Below are positions 14,638-21,279 of a stretch of DNA of 28,112 nucleotides, piece after piece; the stretch's first letter is position 1; every line of letters starts with the position of its first letter. The position numbers were made by a program, and so were the translations under genes. Under the pieces are notes generated by a model. The model saw nothing but the letters and a program-made list of their open reading frames with translations. It made no database searches and was not told the DNA's origin. The stretch comes from DASXTB01 sp036505615 (GTDB taxonomy: Bacteria > Acidobacteriota > UBA6911 > JACQSX01): NCBI GenBank assembly GCA_036505615.1, contig DASXTB010000208.1, positions 1 to 28,112 on the forward strand, in the 5' to 3' direction.

Positions 14638-15945
14638 CTACATCAACTCGCTCAGAATCTCGTTGCTCATCAGGTAGCCGTCCGTGGTCAACCGGCAATA
14701 ACCGTCCTTCTCTTCGACCCAACCCTGTTCGCAGAAGAAGCGCCAGCGTTGCAGCAGGCGGTGATTACCTGCGGCAAGCGCATTTAGTGCCGTCACAGCA
14801 ACACCTCGGCGCATGCGCAGGCCGAGAAATAGTTGTTCTCGAGCAGCGTCGGTTTCGGTGACAACATTTTCTGCTTCGCGGGGAGAGAGGCCGGACTCTA
14901 TCTGCCGGAGATACCGGGATAGCGAAGCAGTGTTGTTCCAGCGTTTCGATCCGTCGTAGGAATGGCTGCTGACGCCAAAACCGATATAAGGACATCGTGT
15001 CCAGTATTTCAAGTTGTGACGGCTCTGGAAACCGGCGCGGGAGAAATTGGAAATTTCGTACTGGAACAATCCGTTAGATTCGAGCAGTCCCACTATCTCT
15101 CGATACTGATCGGCCACAAAATCGTCGGATGGCAGTTTTGTCTTTTGAGACATCACTTCAGCATGCAGGGGCGTTCCGTTGTGAAGCTCGAGAATGTAGA
15201 CGGAAAGATGCCGGATGGGAAGAGAAACGGCTATTTGAAGACTGCGCGCAAAGGATCGGGCCGTCTGTCCGGGCAAGCCAAGGATCAAATCGAGGCTGAG
15301 ATTTTCAAAGCCCTTCCGGGCCGCATCTGTCACCGCCTGCCGCGCTTGGCTGGCCGTGTGTGCGCGCGTCATGTCGCTCAATTCCCGGTCATCAAAGGAT
15401 TGAACGCCGATGCTCAAGCGATTGACCCCAAGGGCACGATAACTGGCGACCCGGCTCGACTCGGCCGGCGAGGGGTTCATCTCCAGAGTGATTTCCGAAT
15501 CCTGATGGATGGAAAATCTCTGCGCCAAGGCAGTCAAAATTTCCTGAATGAATTGTTCAGGGACAAGTGAGGGAGTGCCTCCCCCGAAGTAAATGGTGTC
15601 AGCGCTCGGTGCGTTCTCACCCAGTTCGATACGGTCGATTTCTTCCAGCAACGCAGCCAGATAGCGTTGCGCTGTTCGCTCGTCAAATAACGCGGTAGTG
15701 AAGTCGCAATAATTGCATTTCGTTGTGCAGAAAGGCAGGTGAACATAGATGCCGGCAGGTAATTTCGGATTGCGGATTTCGGATTGTGGATTGCGGATTT
15801 CCGATTGCGGAATGCGGATTTCGGATTGCGGATTGCAGGCTATTGAGCTAAGCGGATTGCGGAATGCGGAATGCGAAGTGCCCACGTCTTCAGAATTGTC
15901 ACCCTTTGGCCCGGTCAGACCCGATCGATCAAATGTGGGTTTCAT
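14638..15945 (-). CDS. hemW: HemW-type radical SAM protein with a repeat-encoded N-terminal extension
   Basis: HemW is a radical SAM heme chaperone related to oxygen-independent coproporphyrinogen oxidase HemN. The motif FCTTKCNYCDF (C73, C77, C80 in this numbering) is the HemW form (HemN has CxxxCxxCGC). YFGGGTPS and the C-terminal HemN-type domain with GFGVSSHSYDGSKRWNN follow. E. coli HemW starts with about three residues before KLPPLSLYIH; here the matching KLPAGIYVH begins at residue 61. Residues 25-60 are heptapeptides such as NPQSEIR, translated from the GATTGCG repeat array. No ATG, GTG or TTG lies between the array and the motif. The only upstream starts are ATG 15945 or GTG 15885, so the true N terminus is uncertain. 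Confidence 0.88.
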   Translation of the reverse strand: MKPTFDRSGLTGPKGDNSEDVGTSHSAFRNPLSSIACNPQSEIRIPQSEIRNPQSEIRNPKLPAGIYVHLPFCTTKCNYCDFTTALFDERTAQRYLAALLEEIDRIELGENAPSADTIYFGGGTPSLVPEQFIQEILTALAQRFSIHQDSEITLEMNPSPAESSRVASYRALGVNRLSIGVQSFDDRELSDMTRAHTASQARQAVTDAARKGFENLSLDLILGLPGQTARSFARSLQIAVSLPIRHLSVYILELHNGTPLHAEVMSQKTKLPSDDFVADQYREIVGLLESNGLFQYEISNFSRAGFQSRHNLKYWTRCPYIGFGVSSHSYDGSKRWNNTASLSRYLRQIESGLSPREAENVVTETDAAREQLFLGLRMRRGVAVTALNALAAGNHRLLQRWRFFCEQGWVEEKDGYCRLTTDGYLMSNEILSELM

Positions 15946-16048
15946 CTATCTCCATCTATCGCCCGCAAATCAAAGTCCTACGCTCCTGACCCGTTCACTG
16001 ATCGATCACAAAACCGCAATCCGAAATCCGAAATCGACAATCCGCAAT
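15763..16048. repeat. GATTGCG heptad arrays flanking and entering hemW
   Basis: On the plus strand, block one (15763-15837) and block two (15852-15876) consist of GATTGCG, GATTTCG and GAATGCG units and lie within the hemW reading frame. The inverted block (16014-16048) is five clean units (CCGCAAT, CCGAAAT, CCGAAAT, CGACAAT, CCGCAAT). It ends one base from the stop codon of the Nif3-like gene (16050-16052). The arms would pair and place the hemW start codon in the loop. Confidence 0.8.
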
Positions 16049-16049
16049 C

Positions 16050-16802
16050 TCAAAAGCCTGTCGGGAGATCGATCCAACGGGTTTCCAGTTCAAATGTATT
16101 TTCCACCTTCTCAGCCAGAGCTCTTAAACCTACGGTCTCAGTAGCGTAATGGCCGGCACACAGAAGGTGAACACCGCGCTCGCGTGCGATGTGATAGGCC
16201 GTGTGAGAGACTTCTCCCGTTAAGAGCGCGTCTGCGTTGCAGTCTGAAGCCTGCTCGATCATCATGGCCGCATCTCCGCTGACAACAGCCACGCGGGAAA
16301 CGTACTTGGGCCCAAATTTCAACAGTTGTGTCCTGGTGTGTAATTCCTTGTTCAACTGCTTGACGAGCGCCTCTGGTTTTATCTCGGCGGGCAACCGGCC
16401 GATCACGCCTACAGTCTGCCCATGGTATTTACCGAAGGGGCCAACCTCGCCTAGCTGCAACAGCTTGGCCAGTTGCACGTTGTTCCCGACCTCGGGGTGG
16501 GCATCCAGGGGCAAATGTGCGGCGTACAAGTTGAGCTTTCCTTCCAACAGTACCTGAACTTGTCGGAAACGGTGTCCGGTAATAGGCTGTGTCTCTCCCC
16601 AGAAGAATCCATGGTGTACAATCAACATCTGCGACCGGTTCTTGCAGGCGGCCGCAGCGCTCGCCTCGCAGAAATCTACCGCAAAGCTGACTCGTTCAAT
16701 TTCACCGGCGCCCTCCACCTGCCAGCCGTTGAGCGATTTGTCCGGGATGGAATGGATCTTTAGGAATGTGTCGAGGAACTGGATCAATTCCGATCGGTTC
16801 AT
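16050..16802 (-). CDS. Nif3-like dinuclear metal-centre protein
   Basis: This 250-residue member of the Nif3/YbgI (DUF34) family forms toroidal hexamers with two metals per subunit. Metal-site residues are visible in IVHHGFFW (H63, H64), LPLDAHPEVGNN (D100) and AGHYATE (H218, E222). Some members have been annotated as type 2 GTP cyclohydrolase I, but a general enzymatic role is not established, so I do not assign one. A damaged-metabolite or metal-insertion role has been proposed for the family. It is upstream of hemW on the same strand and its stop abuts a heptad array. Confidence 0.9.
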   Translation of the reverse strand: MNRSELIQFLDTFLKIHSIPDKSLNGWQVEGAGEIERVSFAVDFCEASAAAACKNRSQMLIVHHGFFWGETQPITGHRFRQVQVLLEGKLNLYAAHLPLDAHPEVGNNVQLAKLLQLGEVGPFGKYHGQTVGVIGRLPAEIKPEALVKQLNKELHTRTQLLKFGPKYVSRVAVVSGDAAMMIEQASDCNADALLTGEVSHTAYHIARERGVHLLCAGHYATETVGLRALAEKVENTFELETRWIDLPTGF

Positions 16803-16881
16803 TTGCCCAGATTATTGACCGACGTAGTGACATGCCGGGGCAACGCAAGCTGAGCCCGCAGCACGTGTCGAATGGAGGCGG

Positions 16882-17232
16882 CTATGTCTCTCCAAAGTAG
16901 CGTTGTACCACACCTATGAGCACGTTCAGGCGTTCGTCTGTCCGCTCCTCCGCCCGAGCAAGATCCGCATGCGCGCGAGTGAGGTCCTCATGCGCTTGCC
17001 TCTGCACCCCCGCAAGAGTGTCGATTATCCGGAACGTGCTGCTTAGGAAGTCCCTCAGTTCGGCGATTTGCTCGGAGTGGAACAGAATCTGTTCTGTATG
17101 TCGCTTTATCTGTTCTGTATGTCCCTCTATCTCTTGTTGATGAGCTTGAATGGAGGCGAAAAACTGCGCCTGATGATCGGCTAGGAACTCCATCTGGCGC
17201 TCCATTCTTTCGAATCTTTCTTCAGGAATCAT
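16882..17232 (-). CDS. Small coiled-coil protein of unknown function
   Basis: This predicted 116-residue protein is almost entirely helical. It starts MIPEERFERMERQMEFLADHQ and contains three consecutive seven-residue repeats of the form HxEQI (HTEQIKR, HTEQILF, HSEQIAE at about 45-65). An Ala/Glu/Arg-rich second coil and a short tail RYFGET follow. There is no signal peptide or membrane segment. Short proteins of this kind are common in Acidobacteria as far as I recall, but no function is known to me. The ATG at 17232 is preferred to an upstream GTG at 17265 on family resemblance; neither has a good ribosome site. Its 3' end is 79 bp before the Nif3-like gene. Confidence 0.72.
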   Translation of the reverse strand: MIPEERFERMERQMEFLADHQAQFFASIQAHQQEIEGHTEQIKRHTEQILFHSEQIAELRDFLSSTFRIIDTLAGVQRQAHEDLTRAHADLARAEERTDERLNVLIGVVQRYFGET

Positions 17233-17340
17233 ACCGATTGAGATCACGGAATGACCAGTCCACACTTCGCCTGCTCATCGGTTCATCTTAACATGTACGA
17301 ACGCCTTCCAGGCACGCCTTACATTTTCCAGATTTCACTG

Positions 17341-17389
17341 CATTCGACATTCGCCATTCGCCACTCGAAATTCGTCATTCGGCCTTCGC
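17341..17389 (-). repeat. ATTTCGA-type heptad array running into the radC 3' end
   Basis: On the plus strand seven units (CATTCGA, CATTCGC, CATTCGC, CACTCGA, AATTCGT, CATTCGG, CCTTCGC) run without break across the radC stop codon (17375-17377). The last few RadC codons and the TGA are therefore part of the array. The orientation relative to the gene is the same as at ribBA. Confidence 0.75.
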
Positions 17390-18088
17390 CTTTCCCAATT
17401 GCCCTCGATCCAGAAAACTAAAGTAACAACCATCGCCGATGACAATGTGGTCTAAAACGCGCACGCCCAGCAGGTGTCCGCATTCCACCAGCCTTGCGGT
17501 GATCTGGCGGTCTTCCGCGCTTGGTTCTGGATCGCCGCTGGGATGGTTGTGCAAGCAGATGACCGCTGCGGCGCTGTGGCGAACAGCCGGTGTAAAGACC
17601 TCACGCGGATGAACCAGGGAAGCAGTCAGAGATCCTTGAGAGATGATCTCATCCCTGATGACGCGATTCTTGCCGTTCAGAAGCAGCAGCAGGAATAGCT
17701 CGTGGATCCTGCCATGGAAGAAATCCCGGTAAGCTTCAAACACCTGCCTGCTGTTGCTGAATGGAGCCGCGAGCGGCGCCGGTTGTCTCAGTTGCTCTAA
17801 CAGGCTTTGCAGTGGGCGGATGCGCGTCACCGGCAAGCCGAGCGAGCAAAGTTCTGCTTCCGTCACCGAGAGCAGGCTTCGCAGCCCGAAACTTCCCAAA
17901 AAGATACGGGCTTCCAGTTCATTCCAGCCCAAGAGCTCACAGAGCAACGATGCCTCGGAAGGCAAACTGTTTTGAACAAGATGTAAGGCTCGCATGAATA
18001 CATAACTGGCCTCGCCGCAAATTTGCGAACCAAATCTTGACGCTGATTCCGGAAAACGCTTAGGGCCTCCATCTTCGTATCCCTTCAC
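17375..18088 (-). CDS. radC: RadC-family JAMM/MPN domain protein
   Basis: This 237-residue protein has a C-terminal JAMM metalloprotease-like domain. The zinc motif HNHPSGDPEPSAED (H180, H182, D193) is intact, preceded by LFLLLLLNGKNRVIRDE and GSLTASLVHPREVF. The N-terminal part keeps only a degenerate helix-hairpin-helix region (about residues 45-85). Despite the name, a DNA-repair role has been questioned and the biochemical activity is unknown. The start is a GTG at 18088 with GAGG close upstream; an ATG at residue 32 is an alternative. The last codons (GKAKAE) and the stop are formed by heptad repeat units, so the original C terminus may have been altered. Confidence 0.88.
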   Translation of the reverse strand: MKGYEDGGPKRFPESASRFGSQICGEASYVFMRALHLVQNSLPSEASLLCELLGWNELEARIFLGSFGLRSLLSVTEAELCSLGLPVTRIRPLQSLLEQLRQPAPLAAPFSNSRQVFEAYRDFFHGRIHELFLLLLLNGKNRVIRDEIISQGSLTASLVHPREVFTPAVRHSAAAVICLHNHPSGDPEPSAEDRQITARLVECGHLLGVRVLDHIVIGDGCYFSFLDRGQLGKAKAE

Positions 18089-18110
18089 CTACCTCTTATA
18101 TCCGTCATAT

Positions 18111-18174
18111 CTCCTGCCTCCTGCTTCCTGCCGCCTGCCTCCTGCGGTCTGCCTCCTGCCGTCTGCCTCCTGTC
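18111..18174. repeat. GGCAGGA-type heptad array between radC and rlmI
   Basis: This block of about nine 7-bp units (plus strand TCCTGCC, TCCTGCT, GTCTGCC) belongs to the same family as the large array after scpB. Only one arm is seen, lying between the two divergent genes, so it is not positioned after any stop codon. Confidence 0.75.
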
Positions 18175-18236
18175 CCTTGAACCCTTCAATCCATATCTTC
18201 TTTCAACCCCAAACTTTGCAGGCTTACAATTCAGAC

Positions 18237-19439
18237 ATGCAACCCTTTGTTGGATCGAAAATTGCGACCGTTCATTTAAAAAAAAGAGAGGACCTTCGCC
18301 TCCAGGGGGGCCATCTCTGGGTGTTTTCCAATGAGCTTGCCAGTGTGCAGCACGCGGATGAAGGGACGCTGCTGGCGAACTGTTTCTCGGCTGCAGGAGA
18401 ATTTCTGGGGAGTGCCTTTTATTCACCTCACTCGCTCATTTCCTGCCGGCTTCTGGATCGGTCCGTCCGCTGCGAGCAATTATCGCGGGAGTGGCTGGAG
18501 CGACGTATCCGCAATGCGGTGGACTTGCGGCGAAGAATATTTCCTTCGGAAAGCTGTGTCCGTTGGGTATTTGGCGAGAGCGACGGGCTGCCTGGCATCA
18601 TCATCGACCGATACGACAATACCGCCGTGCTGCAGACATTCTGCGCCGGAGCGGACGCCTTGTTGCCCCGGATAGCGGAAATACTGGTGGAAAGCTTTGG
18701 TATTGACGCGGTGGTGGAAAAAAATGAGTCCATTCAACGAGAGCACGAAGAGCTGGAGCGTCGCCGCAGAGTCTTGGAAGGGAAGCAGCCTGCGGTGCGG
18801 GAAATTACCGAGTTGGGCATTCGTTATCTGGTGGATTTGTGGGAGGGCCAAAAGACCGGATATTTCCTGGACCAGAAGGTCAATCGCTGGATTACGCGGC
18901 GGATATCGCACGGCGCGCACGTACTGGACTGCTACAGCAACATCGGCGGATTCTCTCTGAATGCAATCCGGGGAGAAGCGATAAGGGTGATCACTGTCGA
19001 TATTTCCCGTACTGTTTTGCAACTGGCAGAGCAAAGCGCGCAGCTCAACGGGTGGCGCGACCGCCTGGGAACGGTGGAAGCCGATGTCTTCGATTTTCTG
19101 CAGGGAGAGCAGGCGAAAGGAGCAAACTTTGACCTGGTGATTCTCGATCCCCCCTCTTTCACCAAGAGCCGCAAGGGAGTCCCTACTGCCAGGCGCGCCT
19201 ACGTGAAATTGAACACTCTGGGGATGTCAGTATTGCGCAGCGGCGGGCTGCTGATTTCCGCCAGTTGTTCTCATCACATCACGGAAGAGACTTTTCAAGA
19301 ATGCGTGCGACAGGCCGCGCGGCGTGCCGGCAGAACCGCGCAACAGTTGGCCGTTCTTACACAATCACCCGATCATCCGTTTCTTCCCGCCATGCCGGAG
19401 ACAAAGTATCTGAAAGGCGGGTTGTATCGTGTCGTTTAG
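18237..19439 (+). CDS. rlmI: RlmI-like SAM-dependent rRNA (cytosine-C5) methyltransferase
   Basis: This 400-residue protein has an N-terminal PUA RNA-binding domain (HLKKREDLRLQGGHLWVFSNEL) and a central linker domain ending RYLVDLWEGQKTGYFLDQK. The Rossmann methyltransferase domain has the SAM-binding motif VLDCYSNIGGFSLNA and the catalytic-region motif DLVILDPPSF. A SCSHH motif near the C terminus holds the cysteine position. E. coli RlmI (396 residues) methylates C5 of a cytosine in 23S rRNA; the precise target here is inferred. I chose ATG 18237 over TTG 18177 because the added residues do not fit the family and the TTG touches the repeat array. Confidence 0.88.
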   Translation: MQPFVGSKIATVHLKKREDLRLQGGHLWVFSNELASVQHADEGTLLANCFSAAGEFLGSAFYSPHSLISCRLLDRSVRCEQLSREWLERRIRNAVDLRRRIFPSESCVRWVFGESDGLPGIIIDRYDNTAVLQTFCAGADALLPRIAEILVESFGIDAVVEKNESIQREHEELERRRRVLEGKQPAVREITELGIRYLVDLWEGQKTGYFLDQKVNRWITRRISHGAHVLDCYSNIGGFSLNAIRGEAIRVITVDISRTVLQLAEQSAQLNGWRDRLGTVEADVFDFLQGEQAKGANFDLVILDPPSFTKSRKGVPTARRAYVKLNTLGMSVLRSGGLLISASCSHHITEETFQECVRQAARRAGRTAQQLAVLTQSPDHPFLPAMPETKYLKGGLYRVV

Positions 19440-19494
19440 GAATGTTGGGTGTCGGAGGGCGGTGATAGTACGGCGAACTCCGTTCCAATCGGCC

Positions 19495-19514
19495 AAGCCC
19501 GCCTCGCGGGCTTT
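19495..19514 (+). terminator. Hairpin between convergent rlmI and VOC genes
   Basis: AAGCCCGC (19495-19502) pairs with GCGGGCTT (19506-19513) around a CTC loop. The T-run is short (CTTTCCC), so this is a weak candidate intrinsic terminator for rlmI. It lies 11 bp from the end of the opposing VOC gene and could act in both directions. Confidence 0.5.
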
Positions 19515-19524
19515 CCCGAAGGTT

Positions 19525-19905
19525 TTAGCCCTGGCCTTTCGAGGCCGGGCGCCGCTTGGAGTAGAGCGGCTGATATAGTTCTACCTCGAAATCGCCCGGT
19601 ACCTTGAAACGTGTTGTCAGCCCGTAGCCCCTGTCGGAAATTTCGCTGGTGAACTCGACTCCTCGAGCTTTCAGTTCGGCAACAGTGCCCTTAATGTCGT
19701 CACAATAGAAGGAAATGTTATGCGTTCCAGAAAGTGATCCGTCTTCTGCATCTGCCGGATGGCAGCCCATGTCAGCCTCCGGCAGGTCGAAAATTAACCA
19801 GCCTTCTCCCACATCACTGGCAGGAAATCGTAACTTGTCGCGAATAAATGCCCGCAGTTCCTCGGGCTTCGATGTGTAGAACATCGTATGGACGCCTTTA
19901 ATCAT
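19525..19905 (-). CDS. VOC (glyoxalase/bleomycin-resistance) superfamily protein
   Basis: This 126-residue single-domain protein has two beta-alpha-beta-beta-beta modules of the vicinal oxygen chelate fold. The first runs from MIKGVHTMFYTSKPEELRAF; the second includes THNISFYCDDIKGTVAELKA and ends in FKVPGDFEVELYQPLY, where the Glu sits at a usual metal-ligand position. The substrate cannot be told. An AGGAGA ribosome site lies six bases before the ATG. It is convergent with rlmI and divergent from the secreted protein gene at 20222. Confidence 0.85.
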   Translation of the reverse strand: MIKGVHTMFYTSKPEELRAFIRDKLRFPASDVGEGWLIFDLPEADMGCHPADAEDGSLSGTHNISFYCDDIKGTVAELKARGVEFTSEISDRGYGLTTRFKVPGDFEVELYQPLYSKRRPASKGQG

Positions 19906-20221
19906 GGCTTCTCCTGTTGTGAATCCAGCGAGAATTTAACGGTGACCTCGATCTGCCGGTATTCAATCTTGGAAGGCTCAAAAAACGCAAAATGTCCCTA
20001 CAGACGTGGTCCATCGCGACCGGATGGGTCGCAAGGACTGATACTCCCACGTGGCAGGTGAAAAAGCAAACGCTGGTCCAGCATCCGGTGCTGAAAGGTG
20101 TCCTGTGGTAAAAAAATGTAGCCGAGAGGCGAAGAATAAGAATGCTTGCTGTGATAGGTGAAGATCCTTCTCCTGGAAAGGGCAACAAGATAAGATACAA
20201 CTGAGAATTTGGAGGAGCAAT
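19906..20221. other. Divergent spacer with no recognised feature
   Basis: This 316-bp region lies between the VOC gene (minus) and the secreted protein gene (plus). It must hold promoters for both, but I see no convincing -35/-10 pair. It is one of the few spacers without heptad or palindromic repeats. The end contains GGAGGAG (20211-20217), the ribosome site for the next gene. Confidence 0.5.
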
Positions 20222-21265
20222 ATGCGGAGAAGAAGGTTATCCATGACAAGGATCGCTATCCTTGTCTCAATCCTGGCGATTCTGGCAATTTGTACGAGCA
20301 TCTCGGCCCCGCTGGAGAACAGCGGGAGCGGCCAACTAGACGTTTTGCGAAAAAAAATAAAGATAGAGAAAAAGGCTGCAGAAAAAAAACCGAGCGAAAC
20401 GAAGACAGAGAGCAAGAGTACTGCCGAGGCTGCCGGCGAAGGTGTTATGTCGGTTTGGGTCAAGAAGGAATATCCCTGGGATAATCCGCTGCAGAGCGAA
20501 TTCAGCATCAACGGGAAGACGATTAACATCTATACATCAGATACATCGGAACCGATTCAGGAGTATCTCAAGCAGGGTTGGAATACAATCACCATCAAAA
20601 CCACCCCTCAAGTACCGGCGACCAAGAGCAACGGCTTGATTTTTCGCATCGGTCCGATGGAAAAGGAATCGAAAGGAAAGGCCGAAAGAATGGTGATGAA
20701 ACCGGTCTTGTGGGAATTCCGCAATGACACGGACTGGCATTTCAAGGATGGACAGTATTCCTATCCCCTGGGCCCAGATGTCAAAGAGGTGACCCTTTCC
20801 TATAGCCTCTATTACACCGGCTTACAATACGAAGACACCGCGCTGAAAGCGGGAGACTTCATCCTGGCGAGTAAAGGGCATTACGGGCCTGCCTGGAACT
20901 CGCCGGTCACCGCTACCGTCTTTGTCAACGAAACTCCGCTGAACAGCTTTATGATCGCGTCACGCGAGCTTGTAATCACTTCGCTGCTCAAGCAGGGCAA
21001 AAACGAGATCAAGCTGATCTCAACGCGGGTGAATAATGCCATCAAGGACAACGACATTGAATTTCAGATCGCGGGCCCTGCGGAATGGAACGTGCAAAAG
21101 GCGCAGTATGTTGTTGCTCCCATTGTTCAGTTCCAAAGCATGCAGGGCTGGAAACTGGATCCAAAGACGGGGAAACGCATTAACCCCATTAAGCCTGAGT
21201 CAGAAACTATTGAGCGCATTATCCCGTTTTTCTTGAAGGAAGGTCCGAAAGCCGCCACGCAATGA
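20222..21265 (+). CDS. Secreted protein with duplicated beta-rich domain, unknown function
   Basis: I do not recognise this 347-residue protein. It has a basic N terminus (MRRRRLSMTR) and a hydrophobic signal segment (11-28). A Lys/Glu-rich linker (about 42-68) follows. Two related halves (about 74-177 and 211-317) share LKQGWNTITI versus LKQGKNEIKL (116 and 256). Later segments GLIFRIGPME and DIEFQIAGPAE are each followed by a KPVLWEF or APIVQF strand. The LKQGxNxIxI pattern resembles carbohydrate-binding jelly-roll strands, but that is a guess. GGAGGAG supports the ATG at 20222. Its stop overlaps (ATGA) the first possible start of the TonB-dependent receptor, so the two are probably co-transcribed and may work together. 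Confidence 0.78.
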   Translation: MRRRRLSMTRIAILVSILAILAICTSISAPLENSGSGQLDVLRKKIKIEKKAAEKKPSETKTESKSTAEAAGEGVMSVWVKKEYPWDNPLQSEFSINGKTINIYTSDTSEPIQEYLKQGWNTITIKTTPQVPATKSNGLIFRIGPMEKESKGKAERMVMKPVLWEFRNDTDWHFKDGQYSYPLGPDVKEVTLSYSLYYTGLQYEDTALKAGDFILASKGHYGPAWNSPVTATVFVNETPLNSFMIASRELVITSLLKQGKNEIKLISTRVNNAIKDNDIEFQIAGPAEWNVQKAQYVVAPIVQFQSMQGWKLDPKTGKRINPIKPESETIERIIPFFLKEGPKAATQ

Positions 21266-21269
21266 AGAC

Positions 21270-21275
21270 GGAGGG
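21270..21275 (+). promoter_or_regulatory. Ribosome site selecting the receptor start
   Basis: GGAGGG lies four bases before the ATG at 21280. It supports that codon, which gives a proper signal peptide, over the ATG at 21262 that overlaps the previous stop codon. Confidence 0.6.
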
Positions 21276-21279
21276 TCTC

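Noticed and set aside
15749..16144. Plus-strand frame with RISDCGL repeats
   Set aside because: It is antisense to hemW and nif3-like and made by the GATTGCG array.
19978..20529. 183-residue hydrophobic minus-strand frame
   Set aside because: It overlaps the start of the secreted protein gene, which has a clear ribosome site and signal peptide; the hydrophobicity comes from reading the complement of a lysine-rich region.
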